Shown here one piece after another: positions 46,881 to 58,538 of a stretch of 64,000 nt of DNA; position 1 is the first letter of the stretch; the number at the start of each line of letters is the position of its first letter. A program made the position numbers and the translations under genes. The notes under the pieces are model-generated. The model did no database searches. It was not told the DNA's origin and worked only from the letters and a program-made list of their open reading frames with translations. Origin of the DNA: Archegozetes longisetosus (Eukaryota; Arthropoda; Arachnida; Sarcoptiformes; Trhypochthoniidae); the NCBI GenBank assembly GCA_018873245.2, contig JAEMBT020000008.1:4242001-4306000 (forward strand), written 5' to 3'.

Positions 46881-49800
46881 ATGTATTTATTGAAAAAGAT
46901 ATTAAGTTTTTTGGTTATTTTAACAATTTTTCTGAGTCCTACTGATTGTATCGATAATAGTGATAACAGTAATAATTCCTATACTGGGAAATGGATCAAG
47001 ATTTTAGACAATATTGAAAGTATTTTCAAATCTCAAACTGATCAACTCTTGGCTCAATTGGGTTCTATCAAAAATGATTTGAATGTTTCGTCAGAATGTA
47101 TCACAAGTATTGAACGTTTATTACTTAGAGCTACAAAAGATGAATGGGCTCTGAAAAGTGAGACCTAATGATATATTAAACGCCGAACTGTGACCTTTCG
47201 TTGAAAATCACACTCGCAACCAGTTAAGTTAAGGTTAGACATAGAAGTTTTCAAATTCAATTATTTCAACTGTAAGATAAGTGGTTTTCGAACGTTAGAC
47301 TTAACTAATAGAATATTAGTGGTGAGCGTGATTTTCAACAATGTAAGTCAAAGTTCGTCAGTAAAACTATTTCTACATATAGTTTAAATATTCTAAATAT
47401 ATTTCTACATAATATACATGAAAAGAACTTTTCCAATGCTTTCTCCAGAGGTTTTCAAATAGATTAACTTCAAAATGATGTTAGTTAACGAACTTTTATC
47501 AAATAGTGTGGGACTCAATGGGTCGCTGGCCCTCAGGTTTCGTCAGCGGTTCGTTTTCATCATTCGGAGATTATGACCAATGTTTGTCTATAAAGGACGA
47601 GAGAAATAGTTTTCCAATCAGTGGAAAGTATTGTTTCCTAGAATTACGTCCACCAAAACCAGTGCACAAAATAAATCTGAATAACACGAAATATCAGAAT
47701 TATTATTATGAATCTGTTATCAACTATTGGGTCAAAATGGATGGATTCGCTCCTTTGGCTAATGGGATCTGTTTGCCATCCGTTTGTACTGATAATGAGA
47801 TTCAACAGATATTGGCTAAGAGTAAGTGTTTTAACTCTATTCAAATTCTAAGATTTTGAAAATGAAAGCATCAAAGGTTTTGTCATTTATCAATTGCTTT
47901 CTATTACTTTATGACTAAACGTAAGTCTTGACCTCATTGTCTGACTTAAGACTGAGAGTGAAATACTGTTCAACACAAGAAGACATTGACGAAAAACCTC
48001 TGAAATTTGGACAAAAAATTGCTATGTATACTAATGCTATATCATGTTTGAAGTGCAAATAAACGTGTTATCCCTGAAAATTTGAATCGTAATCACAGTT
48101 GAAAAATAATGCAAAAACTGATAGAAAAAGTTCTTCAGAGATAAACTTTAAGGCCGATATGCAGAAGTCGAGACTTAACTAAAACTGTTTTAAACATTAG
48201 TTGTGCAGTCTAGTTTGAAACGTATTTCGGATTTTAAGTCAGTTTTAAGACTTGAAATCTTTTAAATAGAATTGTGCATACGGGCCTAAATTTTTATTGC
48301 ATTTCAAGATATAAATTGAATTTAATAAACTATTGATTTGAAATTATTTTTAAGAGCCATCATTTCGGTAAACGTCGTTCTTATAGTAATTGGAACTTTG
48401 TTGAAATATCTCAACTTCAGTAATGAATCATTTGCTATAAGACTTTTAGAATGCTATTCATTTGTGAATAATAACAAAATATTATTTAAAATCAATACAA
48501 CAAAGAACAGAGAAGGACAATTTAAATATATTCATGGCCTTAGAGTTATATCAATATTTTGGATACTTATTGGTCATATCTATGCACTGAACCTGATTCT
48601 TTTCCCAATGTCTGAAAAAGTATCACCTCTTTCACGTTTAATTGATGTCAGAACAATGATTCGGTATTTGACAACTCATTTTATAGCAAATGGTGGATTA
48701 GCAGTCGAAACATTTTTTATAATCAGGTTAGTATCGTTCAATTAAACAATAACCTAGCATAAAATATTCTATAAGATGTTGAAATTATTTTGATTTTTCC
48801 ATTTTAGTGGTTTTCTGGCTATATACTCAATTTTACCCGTTTTTAAAAAGAATCCAATAAATATATTCCAATTTATTTTACTTCGGTGGTTGAGGTAATT
48901 GATTGCTTTTTGAGAGCAATCTTGTTTTGAAACTAAATTTTGATAGTCATTTATGTTTAAAAAATCAAAACTGTTAATAAACTAATTAAAACCTTCATAA
49001 TGAACTCAATGTTGAAATTAGATTCAGTGCGCCAACAGTTGGAATGTTATGCTTCATAATAATTTGGCCGTTGTTCGGTTCTGGTCCTTTATTTCACCCA
49101 GAATTCACAGACAAAATAACAGACCCGTGTTATAATTCGTGGTGGACTAACCTACTATTCATCAACAATTGGATGAATCCTCCTTTCATGGTATACAAAA
49201 TCTCGAATCATTAAAATATAACAATTTGATTTAAACTTTGAATTTGATAGTGCAATAGCATAACGTGGTATTTGAGTTGCGATTTTCAACTTTATATACT
49301 TTTATATTTCACTGTTTATTTCTATTATCGGAGACCAGTATTAAGCAAATTATACATAGTTTTAATGGTAATTCTTGGTTTCACTGTTCCCGTATTGATC
49401 GTGTTGGCGGGTATTTCAGATGCTCCCAATCCAGCAACCTTTTTCCATCTTGAAAATAAGTAAAAACTGCTAAGGCTCAATTCAGATTACATTTCACATA
49501 AAGATCATAACAATTCTTTTTTAATCAAGGTATCCAGCAGAAAAGATCGGAATATTTGTATACGCGACTTATAATCATTTGATTCCATACTTCTTTGGTG
49601 TAATTCTAGGCTTAATTTTGATCAGAAAAACTCAAATCAACATAAAACCTGTAAGATAAAAGATTTGAGAAAATATCATCAACAACAAAACGAATTAAAT
49701 TCATAGACTTGTTTTGTTAAATAACCATTTAGATAACTCGTTGGATATTATGGATAGTATTGCTTCCCTTAACCATTTTAATACCCTTTTCATCTTATGG

Positions 49801-50340
49801 TTTAGTACAAACCGAAACAATAGTTGATATTCCATTACAAACTGCTATAATGTTTGGTGTAATCAGAGTCTTATGGTCATCAGGAGTGACGTGGATTTGT
49901 TACGAATGTGCGACTGGTAGAGGAGGCCTTATTAATAAACTACTCTCGAGTAATTGTTTGCAACCTTTGAGTCGCTTAACATTTTGCATATATCTCATAC
50001 ATATCGTTCCCATTTGGTACAACTTTTTCACAATGAGAAGTCCAATTACCTCAAGTCAAAAAGATCTTGTGAGTATTAGTAGTTTGACAAATGCAATTTA
50101 ATTATAATATCTTGATGATTTAAATTGGTTCTTTGTCCATTTTAGGTTTTTATAGCATGTGCTGATGCCGTTCAATCGATATTTTTGTCTTACCTGTTAT
50201 ATTGTACTTTTGAAGCCCCTTATGTGAACATTTGCAAATTAATATTCAAGCCATCGATTAATAAACACTCACATGACGACAACAATGCCAATCGGATTAC
50301 AATTGAACTCACCGAACCCATAAATGACTCTAATATGTGA
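46881..50340 (+). CDS. NRF-6-type (nose resistant to fluoxetine) acyltransferase, 10 exons, 719 aa
   Basis: Exons: 46881-47157, 47507-47825, 47951-48025, 48355-48726, 48808-48894, 49022-49190, 49251-49459, 49530-49650, 49733-50068, 50146-50340 (2160 nt, 720 codons with stop). Domains: signal peptide 1-23 (MYLLKKILSFLVILTIFLSP...); extracellular NRF domain to about 223 with GRWPSGFVSG, DYDQCL, GKYCFL and GICLPSVC; first membrane span about 224-243; then a multi-pass acyltransferase-3 domain. Its conserved start is IHGLRVISIFWILIGH (283-298; His298 is the putative active-site His). Later come WWTNLLFINNW, the TWYLSCDFQLY block, and LSRLTFCIYLIH near the end. Family members in worms and insects act in lipid transport or yolk uptake; the exact acyl donor is unknown. 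The exon 2 donor used (AA before GTGTTT) is weak, but the stronger GTAAGT 4 bp upstream would not keep frame. Duplicated AATAAA signals follow the stop. Confidence 0.9.
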
Positions 50341-50352
50341 AAATCTGCGAAA

Positions 50353-50375
50353 AATAAAACAATTTCTTTAATAAA
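50353..50375 (+). terminator. Two polyadenylation signals of the NRF gene
   Basis: AATAAA occurs at 50353-50358 and 50370-50375, 13-35 bp after the NRF stop codon. This is a close but usual distance for compact animal genes. Confidence 0.6.
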
Positions 50376-50825
50376 TCGTCATCTGAGTGTTACAATGCGC
50401 TAATTCGGAAAAGTATGTTATTGATAGATTTGAGTTCATAGTTTAAAATCCAAACCCCAAGAAGCTATAAAAGCTGTATAATTCGTCATACAATATTTGA
50501 TATAGAAGTATTTAGTTTTTATATTGTTGAGGAATATATTAATCCTGCAACTTCCTAACTACCTGTAATCGGAACCGCATTTTTGAGTTAACGCTTTCTG
50601 GCTCCGAAAACTTCATAAATTCTCAGTACTATAATACGTGAACTCAATTCAATTAAAAAATACTTACATATAAATGAAATATCGTAAGAATATAAACGAA
50701 CTTTATTGAAAAACTTACAGAATTTATTGATTTGGAGTTTATTTTTAAACATACACATTGATGGCAGCACGTCAATTCAGTACGTATAAATTCAGCGCAT
50801 TTGAAAATCTTACGAAAATATGAAT

Positions 50826-51034
50826 GTGAATAACTCTTGAAGCGTTCATCTGATATGCTTAAGACTTATATTTCTTGTAACTGTGTGCGAACCCCTTTGA
50901 AATGATGTGCATACCACCATCTATTCCAATAGATTCACCGATAAACATGTGTGATATACACATCACTTCAAAGGATTTTGCACACAGTTTCCAGAAATTA
51001 GGCATATCAGATGAACGCTTTAAGGGTTATTCAT
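50826..51034. repeat. Foldback element with ~85-bp imperfect arms
   Basis: GAATAACTCTTGAAGCGTTC and ATCTGATATGC at the left match GCATATCAGATGAACGC and GGGTTATTC at the right. Inner pairs are TGTGTGCGAACCCCTTTGAA / TTCAAAGGATTTTGCACACA and ATGATGTG / CACATCA. Several indels separate the arms. No coding content. Confidence 0.7.
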
Positions 51035-51039
51035 TTTTG

Positions 51040-52855
51040 AAATATTGAATACCACTGTTTAAAAATGAATTAAATATAAGATAACAAGTGTTTCGAACTA
51101 GTTATGCAGCCTTTATCGGTATCCATTGTGGGTCTGATGGCAATCGCATGTAAAACAATTAATCAAAGTTTCAAAACTTTCAAAATATTCTTGTTGAAGG
51201 TTTTCTTTAAGCGGTAGAAATCTATCAGACTTTTATTGTCAACTAGTATACATTATTTTGGTAAAATATACTTCCTGTGAAAACCTAATATCTAAAGGTC
51301 TTTCCCTAAAATAAATTGATAATAAGCGTGCGCCGAATTGATTGCGCTGAATAGGCGTAGAACCGTTCAAGTGATTAACATTTAGAGAGACTAGTAAGAT
51401 CTTAAGATCAGATAATGATGGTTAAGCCTTGATTCAGTATGAAATGGGTTGAAAATATTACTTTCTTTCTGATTTTATACATGAAATAATTGATTTAATG
51501 TTTAGATAACAAATTTCAACAGTTAGCGCAATGTAGCACTAAGGTGACGAAATTATTCTAAAGAATTTGATGAAAACTATTCCTCCTGATTTTCTATACT
51601 TGTAATTTTTGTCAAAACTATTATAATTGGATTTACAGGTGTTATTCAATTCAATTTTTTGAGGATTTCTATAAGATATATTACTCATTTTTGAGAAGAT
51701 TATCTAATTTTCTTTTAGTACATAATATCATAATTTACTAATGAACTGATCAAAATTTAATAACATGAGAAATTAACATACTCTGAGTTGCGTAACATTT
51801 TAATAATAGCCTTCTAAAGAATCATTAATTTTAAATAAAAAACTTATTCATAGTCTATACTTCATGGTTAAACTTTAGTTTGAATTTTACTACTAAACAT
51901 TGGATTTAGTTTGTGTGAAACTAGTTCTAAAGTAATAAATTGTATAACGGAATATGTTATCCACCAAAAATGATATAGTTTAGTTTTAACCACCTATTTT
52001 TAGAAAATATGCTGCAGTTATGGTCGTCAACTAAATGATAATTAACTTTGAAGTTAATGTAAAAGTAGTACCCAAAAAGAATAAATTGCTGTATTGAATA
52101 ACTTAGAGCTAATGGAACTGAAGAAAGTATTGCAGATGCAAAACCAGTTATGATTCGAATGAATTTTGTGAACTCCGAGTGGATTTTCGAATGTTTAATC
52201 TTAGATAAGGTATCACTTACATTCGTGAGTTCAACACTTTTAAAATAAACTAAACCGGGTATGGTTGGTAAGATTGCAATTAGTTAGATAAGTCAATGGC
52301 AGACACACAAGTATTCATATTTTGCAACTTTAAGTGACTAGTTATGAACTTTTTTATTACTATTATTAAACTTCAGCAATATCAATAAAATAAATGAAAG
52401 ACTACTCATCTATTTTATCATTAAAAGTTCAAACGCAAGGAATTAAGTGTCTTATCTGCACATGAAAGTTAAAACGCTAAGTTCTGCCTAAATTTGAACT
52501 AGAATTTGCATTAAAGGTAACATGTTTCTAACATATTGTTTACATCAAAATATTTATGATATGAAAGATGTTAAATATAATTGAGTTAAGGCTTATTAAT
52601 TGTTGTCAAATAATTGTGTTACTGGATGAACTTCGGATTAGCGTCCAAGAGATTTTGAGATAAATTGGGTATCATTTGAACTTACTCTTCGAGTGAGTCA
52701 CAGATATATTAATCTTATTGTGCGCAGATAAGTCTTTGCTGAGATATAGGCTTGTGTTGTTGAGATTAAAGTTATTGTTTTTATGGTTATTTCGCATCTG
52801 AGTTCAATGACGTTTGACCCCTGACCTCTGGCCTTTGACTTTTGGCTGATAACTG
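51040..52855. other. Intergenic, nothing recognised
   Basis: A/T-rich, no supported coding region or repeat array. The last 60 bp before the Merlin remnant become richer in G and C (GACCCCTGACCTCTGGCC), which may mark the element's left end. Confidence 0.4.
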
Positions 52856-53875
52856 GTGGAGGACCCATTCATGTCGACCGATGTCTATGTTCTATTGCAT
52901 TTGTTAACTTTTGAACATATTATTTTTCAGTCGTTGATTAGTTGTTTTTATTTCGACATGGCGTATAATTTATATCGTTTGGCGAGGGATTTGGAGTCCA
53001 AGGAGGATGTAATCCAGTGGTGTCGGGATAAAGGGCTTGTTCCTACAAGCCGTCATTGTGCCCAGCATCGCTGTGATTACCAATTACGGGAGAATGTGGG
53101 GTATTTTGGGGTTTTTAGGTGCAGGAAGGGGCTAGGGAGCATGGCGAATTAGTGGCGACAAATATATGGTTTTAGTTGGGACGATGCGACCCGATCACAA
53201 CCATTATTTTGACGTACTGCTTGGCATGGGGGCTAGATTTTAAGGTGGCTCGGAGGGAGGCATCTGTGCGGGCCAACGTTAGAGTCTCAACAGAGATTGT
53301 GGCCGACAGGTACAGTTTTTGTAGAGATCTGCATGGCTGCCCCCGATGAGCAGTATGAAGCCGAGGGCAAATGGGGGTGAAGGGGTTGTCGTCCAGATTG
53401 ACGAGGCAAAATTTGGCAAAAGGGAGTACAACGGGGGAATGGTTGAAAGATCGTGGATTCTCGGGATGATTGAAGAAGCTGGGCCAGGGTTTCGTCTTGA
53501 AATTTGTCCTGATAATAGTAGGGACAAAGATACCTTAGTCAAGCTTACTCAAAAACATATCGAGCCCGGGACCACGATCGTTACGGATTGTTGGCGAGGG
53601 TACGTGAATTCGGAAGGATACGGGTATGAGCATCAGACTGTGAGTTATAGTGAAAATTTTGTTGATCCACAGACCGGTGCTCATACCCAAATGATTGAGT
53701 TGAATTGGAGAGTTTTTCAAAACTCTTTAATACGACGGGGGGTGTTAGAAAGGAACATTTAGATTTGCACTTTTGCGAATTTCTATGGAGGACAAGCATC
53801 ATAAAAAGATATTTAGACCCCTTTGAGGAACTTCTTCAGGAAATCGTAAAGGTGTATCCGGGGAAAGGGGATTAA
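52856..53875 (+). mobile_element. Merlin-superfamily transposase, frame-disrupted
   Basis: Three colinear parts. The N-terminal part (about 52957-53127) reads NLYRLARDLESKEDVIQWCR then KGLVPTSRHCAQHRC and GVFRCRKG, the DNA-binding region. A middle part in shifted frames with stops reads FKVARREASVRANVRVSTEI. The catalytic core (53346-53757) reads VQIDEAKFGKREYNGG, WILGMIEE, GTTIVTDCWRGY, NFVDPQTGAHTQMIELNWR. These carry the D, D and E expected of the Merlin/IS1016 (ISXO2-like) DDE transposases. A last shift, probably in the G6 run near 53738, leads to RTSIIKRYLDPFEELLQEIV ending KGD at 53875. The element is clearly more GC-rich than its surroundings. At least two frameshifts and internal stops make it inactive. 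Terminal repeats and target duplication could not be identified. Confidence 0.85.
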
Positions 53876-54497
53876 ATTTATAAATATTTGTGAAAAGTGG
53901 AGGCGAGGGCAACCACTTGCAAAAACTGCCCAGAGCAGGTTAGGTTAGGAACGTCTTTGATGCCTCCAAAATGCGTAATTATATATTTTTAAAATTTCAC
54001 CTTCAAATGACCTCTGCGCACATTTTAACCTTGACCTTTCCACCTTTAATTTTAAGCTCGGATTTCTTGGTAAGAACGTTCAATCGCTTGGGCGTTATTC
54101 GGAAGTTTATCAGTATTATTAAACGTATGGAATCTAAAATCTCAAAACATGTGAGAATCAAATCTGTTTTTTAAACTGCTTGTGCAAAAAACTCACTTTA
54201 TGTACAGTTCGATTTTATATAGAATTTTTCTCACCGACGCGTACATAAAACCGAATACAGAGTGTAGCTCCATACAGTTAGCACCTTATCAGACACTCTT
54301 ATTGCTATAAAAGTATTAGACACTTTAAGAGGTTTTTCATTACGTTTTGTTTGTTATTAAGTGCAAGTAAAGGTTTTTTGAGGAAACCGCGTAAACTTTG
54401 AGAAAATTAATCGTATTATCATCATTTCACAGTTAGAAACTTGAATACAGTGAGGTTCCGATGCTATGAGACAATTAAACCAATACTCCTTATTGAC
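53876..54497. other. Spacer between transposons, no gene
   Basis: Contains a short G-rich stretch (GTGGAGGCGAGGGCAACC, about 53898) that may still belong to the Merlin element. No recognisable coding region; the open frame at 53971-54174 has no features. Confidence 0.35.
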
Positions 54498-54841
54498 TCT
54501 TACAATGGAGTCTTGGTATCGATTGATGGAAATACCAGTTAAAATCATTCAAAACTCCAAGATCAATGTATTTTAAGTACCAAAATCGATAAATTAGACG
54601 CCACTTGGACTACCATCGTAATTAAATTAACGATTAATTAAGTAATTAATTATGAAGCAATGCAAAATTTTTTAAAATTTTAGAACAAAGTGAATATGCG
54701 CCTTATTAAAATAGAGTTCTGTACGGATTCGCAAACTTTTATTACAAAGCTTACGGACAAAGTTTAAACTTAAATTTGATAGACAAACAATGAGTTCTTC
54801 AATGTTTTCAATGTTACAAAAGTTGTAAAAAAGTTTGCGAA

Positions 54842-57145
54842 TAAGGCTGCGCGTTTTTAGACTTTAAACTTTAGACTTTAGACTATTTCTAAAGTCTAAA
54901 AATTTTTAGGCCATGTCTAAAGTCTAAGTCTAAAATCTAAAAGTTTCCTATAAATCTGAGTATAAAGTCTAAAATTATTTTAGACTTTTAGACCTCAACA
55001 AAAAAGGACTGCAAAATAACAGATTTCTGTGAAATTTAATGCATTAAATTGTCACATAAAATCAAATGACAGTATTGTTTATTTATTTAACTCGATATTT
55101 GCAACTTGTTGTTGCAATAGTTCAACGAATGGGTCATAAAGACCATTTAAAACTTATTGTAGTTATCAATAAGTTTCAATTTGAAAGAAAATCAAAATGG
55201 ATTCAGAGGATGAAACTATAGTTTTAGAAAGTAATATGAGTGTTCAAAAACCTCAAAGAAAATCATGTAAATGGAATCATTTTGAAAAATGAGTGAAAAA
55301 AGAATTAAATGCATGTTTTGTTCTAAAGATTTCAGTGAAAAAACAGGAATCGATTCCCTTCGATATCATCAAAAATCACATGAAATCGTTTCTAATAACT
55401 TAAAAATCACTCAATTTTTGAAAAGTGAAAAAAGTAATAAAAAACTTTGATGATTACTTAATTGAGTTTGTGATCGACGGTCAGCACCCGTTCAGTATTG
55501 TTAACTAAGAAAAATTTTGAGCTCTAATTTAAAGTTTATCCCCTCTGACTAATATCCCCTCAAGAGATTCTTTGAAAAGGAGAACAATCTCGAAATTTAA
55601 TGTTTTAAAAGAAAATTTGAATCATCAAAATTTAAAAGTTTCGTTAACTTGTGATATTTGGAGTTCAATTAGTGGTCGCCCATATTTCGCAATAACTGTT
55701 CATTTCATTAATAAAAATTTTGAAATGAAAAATTTTTTATTAGACTTTGATTTGATTCCTTTTCCACATGATGGACAGCAAATATGCACTAAAATTAAGG
55801 AAATTTTGTTTGAATTTAATTTTGATACAAAATTCGTTGCAATAACAAACAGATAATGCAACAAATATCATGAGTGCAATAAGATTTTTGCAAACCTCTG
55901 GCTGAAAATCAAAATTTAATTTTTCATTACCTTCACATACGATGTTTTGCACATATTTTGAAGCTCTGCGCACGAAATGCTGATAATGAAAATGAAATTA
56001 AGGACGAAATCGATGATCTTTGCTCACTTTTAAGTTTTATTAAAGACTCTCCGAAAAGACTTCAAGTTTTAGAGGAAAAATGTGAAGCTTTAAATGTGAA
56101 ATTCATAAAACCGGAACTCGATGTCATTACTTGATGGAACTCAACCTTTGACATGATAAGCAGAGCTTTACAGTTGAAATCCGTTTTAATTTATCTCACA
56201 CTCAATGAGAAAGAGTTTAAAATTAAGAAGATTTCTGAATATTCGTGGTCTATATTTGAGAGTTTGAAACATATTTTGCAGCCCTTTGTTGATGCGACTA
56301 AAATATTGTCAAATTCAAAAATTCCAACCATAAACTTGGTAATTCAAATTTTAATACGCTCAGTGATTATTTAAAAAATTGTAAAACCAATAATCCAAAG
56401 ATGAAAAGTTTTTTTAAGAGTTTTGAAAATAAGTTTCTCAAATATAAAAAAATATTTTTAGTGATATTTCTATTATTTCGACTATAATTGACCCGCGATT
56501 TAAACTTGAATATTTCAAAGATTCAGAACACTATGAAACTTGTAAACAAAAAACTGAGTATGTTTTTGAAATTTATAAGTAGAAATATCCCACAACTGTT
56601 ATTACTCAGACGTCTGAAGATTCAACTAATTATAGTAAATTACATTTTAAGAGCCCAAAGACTAGTTTGCCAAAAAGTGAATTATCTGAATATTTAGATA
56701 AACAATGGGAAGACGAGTCAATTGATCCTTTAATTTGGTGGAACAATAATAAAACACAGTTTCCCACTTTGTCAAAGATCGCATCCCATGTTTTATCAAT
56801 ACCCGCAACAAGTGTTAGAAGTGAGGGAATCTTTTCGAAATCAGAAAACTTAATCACGAAAAAGCGTAGTTCTTTAGAGAAAAATACAGTTAAAATTATA
56901 ATGTTATACAATTCATATCAAAACTTTCTAAATGTCTAAAGATATGTAAATAAATAAAAATTTAAAAGTGAATTATTTTACTCGAAATATTTTGGGTCTA
57001 AAAGTCTAATCTAAGTCTAGAGCTTTAGACTAAGTCTAAGTCTAAAGAGTTTTTGGACAAAAGGTCTAAAATCTAAGCGAAATTTTAGACTTGAAGTCTA
57101 AAGTCTAGAGCTTTAGACACCAAGTCTAGACTATGCGCAGCGCGA
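54842..57145 (+). mobile_element. hAT element with subterminal TCTAAA repeats
   Basis: Ends are TAAGGCTGCGCGTTTTTAG on the left and the inverse of CGCGCTGCGCATAG on the right, sharing GCTGCGC. Just inside each end are many copies of AGTCTAAA / TTTAGACT (54856-54990 and 56990-57130), the subterminal repeat pattern usual in hAT elements. The plus strand between them codes a hAT transposase (see its entry). The 8-bp duplication is not exact with these ends (TTTGCGAA against AAATGTAC), so the precise limits are uncertain by a few bases. Confidence 0.8.
55197..56939 (+). pseudogene. hAT transposase with BED finger and C-terminal dimerisation domain, broken
   Basis: Starts MDSEDETIVLESNMSVQKPQ. 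A BED-type zinc finger follows (WNHFEK, then in a shifted frame IKCMFCSKDFSEK and LRYHQKSH: C-x2-C ... H-x4-H). The catalytic domain shows LTCDIWSSISGRPYFAITVH, then a one-base shift before TTDNATNIMSAIRF, and later ELDVITRWNSTFDM. The C-terminal hATC domain is intact in one frame (56667-56939): IDPLIWWNNNKTQFPTLSKI and TSVRSEGIFSKSENLITKKR. At least four frameshifts or stops separate the parts, so it cannot be active as it stands. Gene order and ends agree with a complete but decayed autonomous copy. Confidence 0.88.
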
Positions 57146-57436
57146 AAATGTACAGAACTCTATTTTAATAATCCTTCTGTTCACTTTACCCTAAACTTTT
57201 AAAAAGTTTGCGTTGCTTCATAATTAATTAACTAATTAATCGTTAATTTAATTATAACCATAGTCCTAGTAGCGACTAATTTGTCGATTTTGTTATTTGA
57301 AATTGATCTTGAAGTTTCAATCGATTTTAACTGGTATTTCGACAATCGGTTTCAGGACTTCATTGTTAGAAAGTTTGACTTAATTTTTATACCAGTTAGA
57401 CAGTAGTATACTATGAGTTATACTAAAATATGGGTA

Positions 57437-57850
57437 AGACTAGACTTTACGTGTCCAGAGATTTTCGACATAAGCTTTGTATATAAATCATCTATAACTC
57501 AAGCTGAGTTGAAATATATAAATTTTATTCACCGCAAATGACCAGAACATCGTTTAAAAATTCCCAAAAAATCGACTAGATTTTACGTGGCCAGAGAACT
57601 CAAACATGAATTTCATATACAAATAATCTATAACTCATGCAGAGATTATATACATAAATTTTATTCACCGCAAATGACCAGAACACCGGTAAAATGATCC
57701 CCGAAAAGCCGACTAAACTTAACGTGACCAGAGGTTTTCGATATAAGCTTTCTATATAAAGAAACTACAACTCAAGCTGAGTTCAAATATACAAATTTCA
57801 TTTGCCGCAAATGACTAGAACATTGGTAAAAAAATTCCGAATAATCAAGT
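57437..57850. repeat. Tandem repeat, three ~135-bp units
   Basis: Units start near 57440, 57574 and 57710 with GACTAGACTTTACGTG, GACTAGATTTTACGTG and GACTAAACTTAACGTG. Each then contains CCAGAG, TATAAGCTTT-like, AACTCAAGCTGAG and CCGCAAATGACCAGAACA phrases. The copies differ by about 10-20 percent by eye. No coding frame runs through. It lies just outside the right arm of the repeat around the hAT element. Confidence 0.8.
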
Positions 57851-58048
57851 ATATAGAAAATTACTGTAAAATAAATTTATAGAATCACGTTTCAACTCAA
57901 ACAGATTGAAATCAACAGAATTTCACTGTTCTGATAATATATTTTGATGAAACTTCACAAAATAAAAAAATATTAAAAAATGAGAGAACCAAGATCCTAC
58001 GGGACTTTTGTCTAAAATAGTACTTCGTTAAACATATAATCAAGGCAA

Positions 58049-58291
58049 GTACTATCACTTCCAAAAGTCTTTGTAAAAATTCAAATTTCGCAGAAAATCA
58101 GTCAAAATTTTGAGGGAATGCTATAAAATCCACTTTCCCAAAATATTATTTTATGAATGCATACTCTCATTATAATAAACTTTTTAAAGTTAAAAATTAA
58201 AGTTTTATTTTAACCATATCTCTTTCCCTTGAATTTAACAAAGACTTTTGAAGATGATAGTACATAACTTTTACCGGACCAATACTAACAC
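58049..58291. repeat. Small hairpin element
   Basis: GTACTATCACTTCCAAAAGT (58049) is inverted at 58238-58263 (ACTTTTGAAGATGATAGTAC), 26-bp arms with a few mismatches. Directly right of it lies the AACTTTTACCGGACCAATAC sequence shared with 38.9 kb. Probably a MITE or element end lying next to the pogo-like transposase. Confidence 0.55.
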
Positions 58292-58538
58292 GGAACTAGC
58301 TGACTATAGACGTCCCGATTTTTATGAAATTTTTTCTATAGAGTAAACTCATCATGATTATAAAGAATTTTTAATTTATTTCAGCAAAATATTATAATGA
58401 AGTTCAATTTCCAATGCAATAATGATAATTTACAAAGAAATGAGTAAAAGCACAAAGATTTTAAACACTGACTACAATTTTAAAAAATACCTTCAGAACA
58501 CTGTGAAAAATCTTGAAAACATACATCTGAGTTAAATT

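Larger units (their letters stand above)
54498..57372. repeat. ~225-bp diverged inverted repeats flanking a hAT element
   Basis: The left arm (about 54498-54722) and right arm (about 57149-57372) are inverted copies. Examples are TTAAAATAGAGTTCTGTAC against GTACAGAACTCTATTTTAA, and TAATTAATTATGAAGCAA against TTGCTTCATAATTAATTA. An outer pair is AAATACCAGTTAAAATCATT / AATCGATTTTAACTGGTATT. Substitutions are common, so the pair is old. A hAT element fills the space between. Either the hAT landed in an older foldback or the whole forms one composite. Confidence 0.7.

Noticed and set aside
53279-53802. Minus-strand ORFs over the Merlin core
   Set aside because: Shadows of the plus-strand transposase frame.
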